A program made the position numbers and the translations under genes. From the NCBI RefSeq assembly GCF_004114955.1, contig NZ_CP030053.1:682001-746000 (forward strand): 64,000 nucleotides of DNA. Reading direction: 5' to 3'. The notes beneath the pieces are model-generated. The model saw only the letters and a program-made list of their open reading frames with translations, did no database searches and was not told where the DNA came from. Origin of the DNA: Bradyrhizobium guangzhouense. Its GTDB lineage: Bacteria > Pseudomonadota > Alphaproteobacteria > Rhizobiales > Xanthobacteraceae. This document shows, one piece after another, positions 1-9,566 of the stretch. The number at the start of each line of letters is the position of its first letter. Positions within the stretch are counted from its first letter, which is position 1.

Positions 1-1
1 T

Positions 2-346
2 TACGATCCCCGCTATGACGTGCAGGCCCAGCGCCAGTACCAGCAGCTCGTGCAGCAGCAATGGCCCGCCGCCGACATCGTGTCCACCTTGAAGCTCGAC
101 GACACCGGCAGCGCCCGGCTCGACGTGCTCCAGGACACCACGCTGCGCACCATGCAGACGCTGAGCGCCTGCCCGATGAAGGCCGAAGCAACACCAGAGG
201 CCCGCCTCGCCGCCGTGAAGCTGCGGCTGCAGACGATGCAGCAGGCGGTGGGAGGCGTCGCCGACGCCCTCGACGATTTCGAATTCGATCTCAGCGACGA
301 GCAGAAGGCGGGGTTCGAGTCGATGGGGCCGAAGCGGGGGATGTGA
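2..346 (+). CDS. LTXXQ/Spy-CpxP-like protein, C-terminal part (5' truncated)
   Basis: The frame is open at the left edge, so only about 114 C-terminal residues are visible. The piece is helical and Gln/Ala-rich and ends with SDEQKAGF..MGPKRGM. This resembles the second LTxxQ-type repeat of rhizobial LTXXQ-motif (Spy/CpxP-like) periplasmic proteins, which bind unfolded proteins or metals under envelope stress. The signal peptide and first half lie outside the window, so the family call rests on the tail alone. A repeat-rich, gene-free stretch follows it (347-807). Confidence 0.55.
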   Translation, partial: YDPRYDVQAQRQYQQLVQQQWPAADIVSTLKLDDTGSARLDVLQDTTLRTMQTLSACPMKAEATPEARLAAVKLRLQTMQQAVGGVADALDDFEFDLSDEQKAGFESMGPKRGM

Positions 347-393
347 GCGGGGCGGGCTGCGTGAGAGCCTCGTTGTTGACCACACACTCCGCT

Positions 394-496
394 GTCATCG
401 CCCGGCCTTGACCGGGCGATCCAGGACTCCGAGACAGCAGTGATTGAATCGAGAAGCCCCGGCGTACTGGATGCCCCGGTCGAGCCGGGGCATGAC
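394..496. repeat. Intergenic palindromic repeat, family A, copy 1
   Basis: A 103 bp element bounded by GTCAT and ATGAC. It contains two hairpins: ATCGCCCGG/CCGGGCGAT (397-420) and ATGCCCCGG/CCGGGGCAT (471-493). Copies with the same terminal words and nearly the same length lie at 14187-14289 and 30419-30524. It sits in the gene-free stretch 347-807, where I see no credible gene; open frames there run through the repeats. Confidence 0.75.
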
Positions 497-639
497 ACAT
501 GGGCGCGCGCGAAGGCAAGGCAAACACCACAGGCCATCTCCCATCCGAACTCCGCCTCGTCGTTGAGGCCTGGGTTAGTCACGGTGAGCAGCGATGTGGC
601 TCGTGAAAGAGATGTGGGAATGATGCGACGACCCTCGCC

Positions 640-766
640 GTCGTCCTGGCGAAAGCCAGGACCCATTACCCCAGGGGGTAGTTTGGCGAAGGTTGGTCGT
701 TCGGGACTAAGACTGCCCGCTTGCGATAGATTCCGCGGTATGGGTCCTGGCTTTCGCCGGGACGAC
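640..766. repeat. Intergenic palindromic repeat, family B, copy 1
   Basis: Long inverted repeat with arms at 640-665 and 741-766. The outer ends are GTCGTC/GACGAC, each arm holds a smaller hairpin (GTCCTGGC-GAAA-GCCAGGAC at 643-662), and the inner edges are GACCCAT/ATGGGTC. A second element with the same outer and inner words lies at 43424-43610. Downstream of the convergent end of the cyclase gene it could also act as a transcription stop. Confidence 0.75.
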
Positions 767-807
767 TCGGGGAGAGAGTTTGCTCCCCTCGCGGATTGAA
801 GATGGAC

Positions 808-3255
808 TCACATCCTCCTTCGCGCCGCCGACGCATCCACCACATTCGCCACCTCCTCGCGCCACGACAAAATCTCCATCGCCAGCACGGGATGATTGAA
901 CCCCTTGAGCTGGAGATCATCGAGCGCGCGCGCCTCGACCCATTGCTCGACCATGCCGTAGACGCGGCGGCTCACCACGATCTGGTTGGGCTTGGCCTCG
1001 GCGCACAGGCGGGAGGCGAGGTTGGTGACGCTGCCGATCGCGGCGTATTCCAGCCGCTGCTCGAAGCCGACCTGGCCGAGCGTGGCATAGCCGAGCGCGA
1101 TGCCGATGCCGAAGCCCAGGCTATGCCCGCGGTTGCGCCAGCGCTCGGTCAAGGGGCCGATGGTGTCGCGCATCTCCACCGCCATCTTCACGGCGCGCGC
1201 GGTGTGGTCCTCGAACTGGATCGGCGCGTTGAACAGGATCATCACGCCGTCGCCGGCATATTTGTCCAGCGTGCCCTCGTACTTGAAGATCAGCTTGCCG
1301 AGCGCGGCGTGATATTCGCGCAGCACGTTCATCGCCTCTTCCGGCTCGGTCGCTTCCGTGAACGCGGTGAAGCCGCGGAGGTCGCAGAACACCACGGTCA
1401 CCTCGCGGCGCTGGCTGGTCAGCAGCCCCTCCGGGCTGTCGGACGACGCGATCAGCTGCGCCACCTGAGGCGCCAGGAAACGCTCGAGCTTGCGGATGCG
1501 TTCGATCTCGTCGAGCTGGGTCGCGACGCGCTCTTCCAGCGACTTGTTCCAGTTCTTCAGCTGCTCGGTCTGCTCGCGCAGCTTGTCGGCCTGGGCGCGC
1601 ACGGTCTCGTTGGCGGTCTCCAGCGCGTGGCTCTTGTGGTCCACTTCAGTGAAGAGGCGCGCATTGCGCATCGCCAGCACCGCCTGGTTGGCGAAGGTGC
1701 GCATCAGGCCGGTGAGGCTGCCTTCGAATTCGCCGCTTGAACGGCGCAGCACCACCAGCGCGCCGAGCGTGCCTTGCTGGTCGACCAGCGGTACCACCAG
1801 AACGGAGTGGAAGCCGGCGGCGACCGCGACGTCGCGCAGCGGCTGCTCGGCAGCATGCGCGAGATCGGCAATCGCGATCGGCTCACAACTCGCGGCGGCA
1901 TTGCTCAGGATGTTCTCGCCTTCGTCGATGCTGACATGGTCGCCGGTGGCCGATTTGTCGATGCCGTCGGCCTCGACCAGGTTGAAGCGGCGGGCTTCGG
2001 CCTCATAGCCGTAGATCAGCACCGCATCGGCATGGCTGATTTCCAGCGCGCGCGCCGCGATCGTCGGCAGCACGGCGTTGAGGTCGAGCGAGGACGAGAC
2101 CGCGCGCCCGACCTCTTCCAGCACCTTCAGCTCGTTGATCGACTGCGCGAGGTCGCGGGTGCGCGCCTCGACCTTGGTCTCGAGATCCGTGTAGGTCTCC
2201 TGCAGCTGGCCGGCCATGCGGTTGAACTGGCCCGCGAGATCTTCCAGCTCGTCGGAGGTGTGCACATCGATGCGGTGGCTGAAATCGCCCTCGCCGAGCT
2301 TGTGGGCGCCGTCGCGCAGCGCCGTGATCGGAATGATCATGCGGCGCGCCAGTAGCGTGCCGGCGAGGATCGCGACCAAGAGCCCCATGCCGATCAACAG
2401 CGCGATGCGCACGAGCTGGTCGCGGATCGGCATCAAGGCCTGCGTGGTCGGCTGCTCGAACAGCACGCTCCAGCCGAGCTTCGGCACGGTGCTCGCGGCC
2501 GTCAGCACCGCACGGCCGTTGAAGTCGGTGCCTGATGTATCGCTCTCGCGGCCGGGCGCGATCGCGGCTGCGACCTGCGGCAGTTTCGACAGATCCGTGC
2601 CGACCTCCGGTCCCTTCGACGATGTCGCCAGCACGCGGCCGTGTGCATCGACCACGTAGGCGAAGGCGGCCTTGCCGACCTGGTTGTCCGACAGGTACTC
2701 GGAGAGGAAGCCGAGATCGACCTCGGCCACGGTGACGCCGGCATTGAAACCGGAATGCGCCACCGAGATCGACATCATCGGCCTGCCATCGGCGAAACTG
2801 GCCGGCGAGTAGCTCACCCCGCGCGCCACCGTGTCGGTGAAGCGCATGTCGCGGGAGAGGTCGGCATTGCCGCCCGTCGTGGTCGACTGGCGCGAGACGC
2901 GCAGCACCTCGCGGCCCTCGCCGTTGAGCTGGTAAAGCTGGGTGACGACCGCGACCTGATGCAGCAGCTGGGCATAGCCGGTGCGACGTTTCTCGAGCGT
3001 GTCCTGGCTGGCCGCCGTGACCCAGCTGATCTGGCGCTCGAGCTCGGAAATCGACTGTTCCATGCGACGGGCGACGGCCTGCGCCTTGTCCTCGAGCCCG
3101 TCCGTCAGCTGTGTCCTGGTGGCGCGATAGGAGATCCAGGTCTCCATCGCGCCGTTGACCGCGAGCACGAACACGACGAGGCCGACGAGGGAGACGACGT
3201 ACTTGGCGAACAGGCCCTCGCGCAGAACCCAGGTCTTGTCTTTCGCTCCCGCCAT
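808..3255 (-). CDS. Membrane-bound class III adenylate/guanylate cyclase with sensory domains
   Basis: 815 aa. Order: TM1 (about 15-38), periplasmic Cache-type sensor (about 45-275), TM2 (about 283-305), HAMP, GAF domain (about 395-540), coiled coil, class III nucleotidyl cyclase domain from about 619. Both metal-binding aspartates are present (FCDLRGF, Asp625; KYAGDGV, Asp669), as are the adenine-contacting Lys665 and the transition-state Asn/Arg in GSVTNLASR. Ser replaces the Asp often used for base recognition (IGS instead of IGD), so ATP is likely but not certain. It probably turns a periplasmic plus a cytoplasmic signal into cyclic nucleotide. A Crp-like protein is encoded 2.5 kb away. 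Confidence 0.88.
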   Translation of the reverse strand: MAGAKDKTWVLREGLFAKYVVSLVGLVVFVLAVNGAMETWISYRATRTQLTDGLEDKAQAVARRMEQSISELERQISWVTAASQDTLEKRRTGYAQLLHQVAVVTQLYQLNGEGREVLRVSRQSTTTGGNADLSRDMRFTDTVARGVSYSPASFADGRPMMSISVAHSGFNAGVTVAEVDLGFLSEYLSDNQVGKAAFAYVVDAHGRVLATSSKGPEVGTDLSKLPQVAAAIAPGRESDTSGTDFNGRAVLTAASTVPKLGWSVLFEQPTTQALMPIRDQLVRIALLIGMGLLVAILAGTLLARRMIIPITALRDGAHKLGEGDFSHRIDVHTSDELEDLAGQFNRMAGQLQETYTDLETKVEARTRDLAQSINELKVLEEVGRAVSSSLDLNAVLPTIAARALEISHADAVLIYGYEAEARRFNLVEADGIDKSATGDHVSIDEGENILSNAAASCEPIAIADLAHAAEQPLRDVAVAAGFHSVLVVPLVDQQGTLGALVVLRRSSGEFEGSLTGLMRTFANQAVLAMRNARLFTEVDHKSHALETANETVRAQADKLREQTEQLKNWNKSLEERVATQLDEIERIRKLERFLAPQVAQLIASSDSPEGLLTSQRREVTVVFCDLRGFTAFTEATEPEEAMNVLREYHAALGKLIFKYEGTLDKYAGDGVMILFNAPIQFEDHTARAVKMAVEMRDTIGPLTERWRNRGHSLGFGIGIALGYATLGQVGFEQRLEYAAIGSVTNLASRLCAEAKPNQIVVSRRVYGMVEQWVEARALDDLQLKGFNHPVLAMEILSWREEVANVVDASAARRRM

Positions 3256-3404
3256 CCGGATCCTCTCGCGCCGCGACCGACCCCGGCGCTAAGGGCCGTA
3301 CGGGCCCCATGGTCCTTCTACCACAATTTGGGTGTTTGGACCGGCAAGGGGCGAGGAACGGTCCCGCGTGGTTACCCATCGGGGAACGCCGGGACGGCCG
3401 CCAA

Positions 3405-5471
3405 TCACCGATTGAACAACTGCCGCATCACGTCGTTCATCGGCTGGCTGTCCTGCTCTGCCTGAGGCGGATCCTGGGTCGGCGGGGCGGGCGAAGCCTG
3501 TGGCGCCGGTGTGCTCGGGCTGCCTGGCAGGCTGCGGCTTCGGCCGGTGCCGTTTCCGGCGCCACTCGAGAGCCCCTGCTGGATCAGATTGCCGATCGCC
3601 TCGCCCAGCTGACCGCCGAGCAGATTGTTCTGCCCCTGTCCTTGCCCCGGCTGCTGTGTTTGCGGGTTGGAATTGCCGGCCGCGTTGCCGCCGCCCGGCA
3701 CAGTGCCGCCGAGACCAAAGCTGTTCAGGATGTTGCCGAGCCCGGCGCCGTCGGGGCCGAACAGGCCCTTGCCCATCTCGCGCAGCTTGGCATAGGCGGC
3801 TTCAGGATTGTCGAGCACACCGGCCATGTCGGGATAGATCTTCGGCTGCGACCACGGGCCCGTGATCATCACGGGAATGCCGAAACCGACCGGTTCGGAG
3901 GTGCGGCCCTGACCTTCCGTCGTCATCACCAGCTTCGGCTCGACGCGGAAGCCCATCATCTTGGTGTCGAGCGCGATGGTGCCGGCGCCGGTGACGCGCA
4001 CCAGGGGGCCGATCAGATTGAGATCGGTCGTCACCGCCTGGCCCTTGTCGATACGGAACGAGGCGGAGAGCTGCGACAGATCCGTGCTCTGCTCCTGGCC
4101 GGAGCTTTGGTTGTCTTGCCTGTTGTCTTGCCAGCCCGTCAGCGTGCCCGAGGTCAGCGAGCGGATCATCTGCGCGACATTGATGCCGCGGATGGCGCCG
4201 TCCTGGAAATTGACGAAGGCGGTGCCTTGCATGTTCGCCATCATCGCGCGCTGGCTGGTGCCCGCGCTGCGCAGCGCGAGCTTGGCCTGCAGCTTGCCGT
4301 CGATCCGGTCGAATTCGGCAAGGCCCTGGAGCAGCGGCAGCGCGCGCACGCCGACGAGGTCGGAATGCATCGCAAAGCTCGGCGCGCCGCTGGTGGCATC
4401 GAGGATCACTTCGCCCGAGACCTGGCCGCCATAGGCGCCGAGATTGGCCGTGCCGGCCTTCAGGATGCCGCCGGCGAGCTTTGCATCGAGTGCCAGCGGT
4501 GCAAGACGGGCGTCACCGATGACGGCTTCATTGGCCGAGATCCTGATCTGCGCATCGACATAGTTGAGGCCGGATACGTCGATCGGCGCATCGCTCCAGG
4601 GCTGTCCGGCCGCGCCGTCAGGCGATTTCGCCAGCGGAATCGCGAGCCGCTGGAAATCGAGATCGAGCTTCACCAGCGGCTTGCTCGCGGTATCGACCGA
4701 GGCCCAGCCGTTGAAGGCGCCATCGCCGAGCGTGCCGTTGACGCCGTTGATCATGACCACTGCGCCGCTCAGTCGTAGCTCCGCATGGCCGGCGAGCTGC
4801 GACTTCAGCACGTCGGGCATGTCGACGGCGAAATCCACCGGGACGGTCTGCCGCTCGATCGGCGGCGCCGGGGCGACCGCCTTGATGTCGAACTTGGTCG
4901 GATGTTCGCCAACGCGCGCGGTGCCGGCGATATTGACCTTGCGGTCCCGGCCGGCGACGACGTCCGCATTGATCGCGCTGATGCGCCCTTCGACGCGATC
5001 GCGTGCGCGCGAGAATGCGACTTCGCCATTGGTGATCTTGACGCGGTCGATGGTCGCGCCGCCCATGTCGAGCGCGAGCGGTTTTGGCGACGCGTCCGCA
5101 TTGGGCAGGCGCTCGCGCAGCAGCGGCTGGTACAGCACCGGGTGGCTGACGCTGATCTCGCTGATCTCAGGATGACCCGACCACACGCTTGCCAGCGACA
5201 TGTCGGCCTGCACGGTGTCGATCGTCACGCGTGTCACGCCGCTGCGGTCTTTCGGATCGGCAAGCGTGAGGTCGTTCAGCGTGACGTTCAGCGTCGGCCA
5301 CAGGCTGATCTTCGTGGTTCCGTCGATCGACAGGCGGTATCCGGTCGCCTGCTCGACCCGCGAGGCGATCGTCGCGGTCAAAAAGCCCGAGGGAACCCCG
5401 ATCACCAGCAGGAGAACGATCACGATGATGATCGCGGCCACCGCCGCGCCGGCGAATTTCACTGCTCTCAT
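3405..5471 (-). CDS. AsmA family protein
   Basis: 688 aa. An N-terminal membrane anchor (about residues 5-27) is followed by a long beta-rich region with AsmA features near the start (SLWPTLNVTLNDLTLADP) and end (FRVEPKLVM...GPWSQPKIYPDM). The last 100 residues are a low-complexity Gly/Gln/Pro tail. AsmA/TamB-like proteins are inner-membrane-anchored periplasmic proteins linked to outer-membrane biogenesis and lipid transport. It lies 149 bp from the cyclase start and is probably a separate unit. Confidence 0.82.
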   Translation of the reverse strand: MRAVKFAGAAVAAIIIVIVLLLVIGVPSGFLTATIASRVEQATGYRLSIDGTTKISLWPTLNVTLNDLTLADPKDRSGVTRVTIDTVQADMSLASVWSGHPEISEISVSHPVLYQPLLRERLPNADASPKPLALDMGGATIDRVKITNGEVAFSRARDRVEGRISAINADVVAGRDRKVNIAGTARVGEHPTKFDIKAVAPAPPIERQTVPVDFAVDMPDVLKSQLAGHAELRLSGAVVMINGVNGTLGDGAFNGWASVDTASKPLVKLDLDFQRLAIPLAKSPDGAAGQPWSDAPIDVSGLNYVDAQIRISANEAVIGDARLAPLALDAKLAGGILKAGTANLGAYGGQVSGEVILDATSGAPSFAMHSDLVGVRALPLLQGLAEFDRIDGKLQAKLALRSAGTSQRAMMANMQGTAFVNFQDGAIRGINVAQMIRSLTSGTLTGWQDNRQDNQSSGQEQSTDLSQLSASFRIDKGQAVTTDLNLIGPLVRVTGAGTIALDTKMMGFRVEPKLVMTTEGQGRTSEPVGFGIPVMITGPWSQPKIYPDMAGVLDNPEAAYAKLREMGKGLFGPDGAGLGNILNSFGLGGTVPGGGNAAGNSNPQTQQPGQGQGQNNLLGGQLGEAIGNLIQQGLSSGAGNGTGRSRSLPGSPSTPAPQASPAPPTQDPPQAEQDSQPMNDVMRQLFNR

Positions 5472-5599
5472 GTCGACTTTCCAACGACGGACGGGCGGCG
5501 TCGCATCAGGCGGATGACCCGTCCTTTGCGCCTGAGTTTATCCCGGGACGGGAAGCCGCTCCAAGCGACTAAAAATAATCGCGGGGTGCTGCAAAGTTA

Positions 5600-5615
5600 T
5601 GTGACTTATGACACA
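5600..5615. promoter_or_regulatory. CRP-like half-palindromic box
   Basis: TGTGACTTATGACACA matches TGTGA-N6-TCACA at 9 of 10 consensus positions. It lies 92 bp upstream of the Crp-like gene (5707) and 129 bp upstream of the divergent AsmA gene, in a locally AT-richer intergenic stretch. Autoregulation is inference. Confidence 0.4.
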
Positions 5616-5706
5616 CTTCTCCGGCGCGGTTTTACGCGATTCTGACGTTCATGCTTCCAAGCGATTTGCCCCGGACATTGACGAGTAAATTCACAAGGAC
5701 GTTGAA

Positions 5707-6381
5707 ATGAGCAAGCAGGCCGAATTTGCGGTCATTCTGAAAATGAATGCCATGTTCGCCGATCTCGGCGCGGACGAACTGCAGCGTTTGTCCAACCTCT
5801 GCCATACCCAGCACCTGGCGAATGGTGAGGTGCTGTTCCAGAAGGGCGACCCGGGCGACGCATTGTTCGGCGTGCGCCGCGGCCAGGTCCGCATCGAAAC
5901 CGGTGCTTCCGACGGCAGCCGGTTGACCTTGAATTTCATGGGCCCGGGCGATCTGTTCGGCGAGGTCGCGGTGCTGGACGGCCAGAGCCGCACTGCGGAT
6001 GCGACCGCGGGCGAGACAAGCGAACTGTTCGTGCTGCGGCGCGAGGATTTCCTTGCCTTCCTCGAGCGCGAGCCGAAGGTCGCGATCAAGATCATCGCCC
6101 TCTTGTGCCAGCGGATCCGCTGGCAGAGCGAGCGCATGGAAGAATCGATGCTGCAGCCGTTGCCGGTGCGGCTGGCGCGCCGGCTCTGCGCGCTGGCCGC
6201 CGATTTCGGCTCCGAGGTGCACATCTCGCAGGAGCAGCTCGGCGTCTTCGTCGGTGCCGCCCGCGAGAGCGTCAACCGCCAGCTTCAGGCCTGGCGCAAG
6301 GAAGCGATCCTGGATCTCCAGCGCGGGCGCATCCTGCTGCGGAACATGACCAAGCTGACGGCGATCGCGCGGAACGAGTAG
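5707..6381 (+). CDS. Crp/Fnr family transcriptional regulator (Crp-like)
   Basis: 224 aa. The N-terminal cyclic-nucleotide-binding fold has a good phosphate-binding cassette (FGEVAVLDGQSRTADATA). The C-terminal helix-turn-helix has ISQEQLGVFVGAARESVNRQL. There is no N-terminal cysteine cluster, so it is not an oxygen-sensing Fnr/FixK-type protein; the cassette argues for cAMP or a related ligand. An AAGGA ribosome site precedes the ATG. A cyclase gene nearby and a CRP-like box upstream make a cAMP-responsive, self-regulating protein plausible. Its targets are unknown. Confidence 0.85.
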   Translation: MSKQAEFAVILKMNAMFADLGADELQRLSNLCHTQHLANGEVLFQKGDPGDALFGVRRGQVRIETGASDGSRLTLNFMGPGDLFGEVAVLDGQSRTADATAGETSELFVLRREDFLAFLEREPKVAIKIIALLCQRIRWQSERMEESMLQPLPVRLARRLCALAADFGSEVHISQEQLGVFVGAARESVNRQLQAWRKEAILDLQRGRILLRNMTKLTAIARNE

Positions 6382-6416
6382 GGTCGGAGCGACGCCGCTC
6401 CTCGCTGGAGTCGCGG

Positions 6417-9400
6417 CTACTCCGCGGCCGGATGCACAACGCTCTTCGGCATCGGCGGCGCTTCCGCCTCGGCGGCATCGTGATGGTCGCCCGTCTCCGC
6501 GTCCGCGCTGTGCACGATCAGCCGCTTGCCGAACCGCCAGATCAGCGCGCCGATATCGTCCATCACCATGAACATCGCGGGCACGAACACCAGCGACAGG
6601 ATGGTCGAGAAGATCAGGCCGCCGATCACCGCGAGCGCCATCGGCGAGCGGAACTCGCCGCCGGCGCCGACCGCGAGCGCGCTCGGCATCATGCCGGCCG
6701 CCATCGCGATCGTGGTCATCACGATCGGGCGGGCGCGCTTCATGCCGGCGTCGATCATCGCCTCGTCGCGCGGCTTGCCGGCGTGAATGGATTCGATGGC
6801 GAATTCCACCAGCATGATCGCGTTCTTGGTGACGATACCCATCAGCATCAGGATGCCGATCCAGACCGGCGTCGTGAGCTGCTTGCCGGTGACGAGCAGC
6901 GCTGCGATCGCGCCACCGATCGAGAGCGGCAGCGAGAACAGGATGGTGATCGGCTGCAGGAACGTGCCGAACAGCAGCACCAGCACCGCATAGACCATCA
7001 TCAGACCGGCCGTGATCGCCGTGGCAAAGCCGTCGGAGAGCTCGTTGAGGCTTTCGGCGTCGCCCGAGGGGGAGACCTTCACGCCCTTCGGCAGGCTCTT
7101 CATGACGGGCAGTTCGTAGATCTTCTTGGTGGCATCGCCGAGCGCCGCGGAGCCGACGAGATCGGCGGCGACGGTGGCCTGCCGCTCGCGATCGTAACGG
7201 TTGATGCTGGTCGGGCCCTGGTCGAGCTTGACATCGGCGATGACGGCGAGCGGCACGCCGCCCTTCTCGCCGTGCTCGCCGAGCGGCACGCGCAGCTGCT
7301 CGAGCGTCTTGAGATTGCCGCGGGCGGCATCCTCGAGCTGCACCCGGATCGGCACCAGGCGGTCGCCGACGTCGAACTTGGCGAGAGCAGGACCGACGTC
7401 GCCGATGGTCGCGACACGGATGGTCTGCGACAGGCTTTCGGTCGAGACGCCGAGCCGCGCGGCGAGATCGGCACGCGGCTCGATGCGGAGCTCGGGACGT
7501 TCCAGCGAAGTTTCGGAGATGACGTCGGAGATGGTCGGAATTCGTTTCATCTGCGTCGCGAGCTCGCTGGCGACGTTGTTGACGATGTTGGGGTCGACCC
7601 CGGTCACGACCAGCGAGATCGCGCGCAGGCCGTTCTCGTCCAGGAACCAGAAGCGGATGTCAGGAACGTTCTCCAGCTCCTGGCTGATCGAGAATTCGAG
7701 CTCGCGCTGGGTGATCTTGCGGTCGTTCTTGGGCGTGTAATTGATGATCAGCGAGGCGCGCCGGACCTCCTGCGTGCCCGGTGGAACGCGACCGCCGTCG
7801 ACGAAGATGCTCTTCACCTCGGGCCGCTGGCGCAGGCGCGCGACGATGTCCTCGGTGACCTTTTCGGTATAGGCGAGCTGCGTGCCCGGAGGCAGCTCCA
7901 GGGCCAGCAGCGAGCGGGCGCTGTCCTGCGCCGGCAGGAAGCCCTGCGGCAGCAGCGTGATGCTCCAGATCGAGGCCGCGAAGATGCCGAAGCCGATCAG
8001 CACGGTGATGAAATAATGCTTCACCGACCACGAGACCAGGCTGTGATAGGTCCGCAGGATGCGGCCCGGCGGCGGCTCTTCATGCGCATGATGCTTGAGG
8101 AAGTAGGCGGCCAGCATCGGCGTGACGAAGCGTGCCGCGAGCAGCGAGAAGAACACCTGCACCGAGACGGTGATGCCGAACTGCTTGAAGAACTGCCCGG
8201 CGATACCGGACATGAAGCTCGCGGGCGCGAAGATCGCGATGATGGTCAGCGAGATCGCGATCACGGCGAGGCCGATCTCGTCGGCGGCTTCCAGCGCGGC
8301 ACGATAGGGCGATTTGCCCATGTTCATGTGCCGTACGATGTTCTCGATCTCGACGATTGCGTCGTCGACCAGGATACCCGTCGACAGCGTGATGGCGAGG
8401 AAGCTGACGAGGTTGAGCGAGAAGCCGAGGATGTCCATCGCCCAGAACGCCGGGAAGATCGACAGCGGCAGCGAGACCGCCGCAATGATGGTGGCACGTA
8501 AATCGCGCAGGAACAGCAGCACGATGACGACGGCGAGGATGGCGCCCTCGAACAGGGTCGAGATCGCCGCTTCGTAATTGCCGTTGGTGTATTCGACCGA
8601 GGTGTCGATCAGCTTGAGGTCGACGTCGGGATAGGCGGCCTTGAGCGCATCGATGCGCTTCTGCACGGCCTCGGCGACCTTGACGTCGCTGGCGCCCTTG
8701 GAGCGCTTGATGCCGAGCGCGACCACCGGCTCGCCGTTGAAGCGGGCGAAGGTGCGGCGATCCGCGATGGTGTCGGTCACGGTGCCGAGGTCGTCGAGAC
8801 GGACCTCGCCGCCGCCGAACAGCGGGACCATGGTGCCGGCGAGGTCGCTGAGCGTCTTGGCGCCGGCGAGCGTCCGGATCGCCTGGTCGTTCTTGCCGAT
8901 CTCGGCGCGGCCGCCGGCGACGTCGACATTGGTGCCGCGCAGGCTCTGGCTGACATTGACGGCCGTCAGGCCCATCGCCTGCAGGCGATCGGGATCGAGC
9001 GAGACCAGGATCTCGCGCTCGACACCACCGATGCGCTCGACCTGGGCGACGCCGCGCACGCCTTGCAGCGCGCGCTTGACCACGTCGTCGACGAAATAGG
9101 AAAGCTGCTCCGGCGTCTTGCCGGGCGAGATGGCGGCGTAGGTCACGATCGGCAGGCCGATCACGTCGACGCGCTGGATCAGCGGCTCGGTGACGTTCTG
9201 CGGCAGGTTCGAGCGCACGCGCGTCACCGCGTCCTTGACGTCGTTGAGTGCGCGATCGGTGTTGGTCTCCAGCGCGAACTGGATGGTGGTGACCGACACG
9301 CCGTCGGTGATCGAGGAGGTGATGTGCCTGACACCCTCGACGCCGGAAACGGCGTCTTCAACCGTCTTGGTGACCTGGGATTCGAGCTCCGCAGGTGCGG

Positions 9401-9566
9401 CGCCGAATTGCGAGACGGCGACCGAGATCACAGGAATGTCGGCCGACGGCAGCCTTGTGATGGCGAGCTTGGTGAAGGAGGTCCAGCCGAGGATCAACAG
9501 GATGATCGAGAAGACCACCGACGGCAGCGGATTGCGGATCGACCATGCCGAGATATTGAGAGCCAT
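6417..9566 (-). CDS. RND efflux transporter permease (HAE-1 type)
   Basis: 1049 aa, the usual length for AcrB/MexB-type inner-membrane pumps. Twelve membrane segments in two halves separated by large periplasmic loops are apparent. The TM4 proton-relay motif GILVDDAIVEIENIVRHM has both aspartates, and TM10 has GIVTKNAIMLVEFA. The C-terminus is a His/Glu/Ala-rich cytoplasmic tail. It exports drugs or other amphiphiles using proton motive force. The start overlaps the stop of the adaptor gene by one base (TAATG), so the two are translationally coupled. No outer-membrane channel gene is present here. Confidence 0.93.
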   Translation of the reverse strand: MALNISAWSIRNPLPSVVFSIILLILGWTSFTKLAITRLPSADIPVISVAVSQFGAAPAELESQVTKTVEDAVSGVEGVRHITSSITDGVSVTTIQFALETNTDRALNDVKDAVTRVRSNLPQNVTEPLIQRVDVIGLPIVTYAAISPGKTPEQLSYFVDDVVKRALQGVRGVAQVERIGGVEREILVSLDPDRLQAMGLTAVNVSQSLRGTNVDVAGGRAEIGKNDQAIRTLAGAKTLSDLAGTMVPLFGGGEVRLDDLGTVTDTIADRRTFARFNGEPVVALGIKRSKGASDVKVAEAVQKRIDALKAAYPDVDLKLIDTSVEYTNGNYEAAISTLFEGAILAVVIVLLFLRDLRATIIAAVSLPLSIFPAFWAMDILGFSLNLVSFLAITLSTGILVDDAIVEIENIVRHMNMGKSPYRAALEAADEIGLAVIAISLTIIAIFAPASFMSGIAGQFFKQFGITVSVQVFFSLLAARFVTPMLAAYFLKHHAHEEPPPGRILRTYHSLVSWSVKHYFITVLIGFGIFAASIWSITLLPQGFLPAQDSARSLLALELPPGTQLAYTEKVTEDIVARLRQRPEVKSIFVDGGRVPPGTQEVRRASLIINYTPKNDRKITQRELEFSISQELENVPDIRFWFLDENGLRAISLVVTGVDPNIVNNVASELATQMKRIPTISDVISETSLERPELRIEPRADLAARLGVSTESLSQTIRVATIGDVGPALAKFDVGDRLVPIRVQLEDAARGNLKTLEQLRVPLGEHGEKGGVPLAVIADVKLDQGPTSINRYDRERQATVAADLVGSAALGDATKKIYELPVMKSLPKGVKVSPSGDAESLNELSDGFATAITAGLMMVYAVLVLLFGTFLQPITILFSLPLSIGGAIAALLVTGKQLTTPVWIGILMLMGIVTKNAIMLVEFAIESIHAGKPRDEAMIDAGMKRARPIVMTTIAMAAGMMPSALAVGAGGEFRSPMALAVIGGLIFSTILSLVFVPAMFMVMDDIGALIWRFGKRLIVHSADAETGDHHDAAEAEAPPMPKSVVHPAAE

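Noticed and set aside
394..496. Family A repeats as part of a CRISPR array
   Set aside because: Copies are single, many kilobases apart, and built of palindromic hairpins without spacer arrays or cas genes.
440..799. Small open frame in the first intergenic region
   Set aside because: Runs through repeat elements; no start signal or recognisable sequence.
6105..8501. 798-residue plus-strand open frame
   Set aside because: His/Arg/Asp-rich antisense of the RND pump gene; no motifs or ribosome site.
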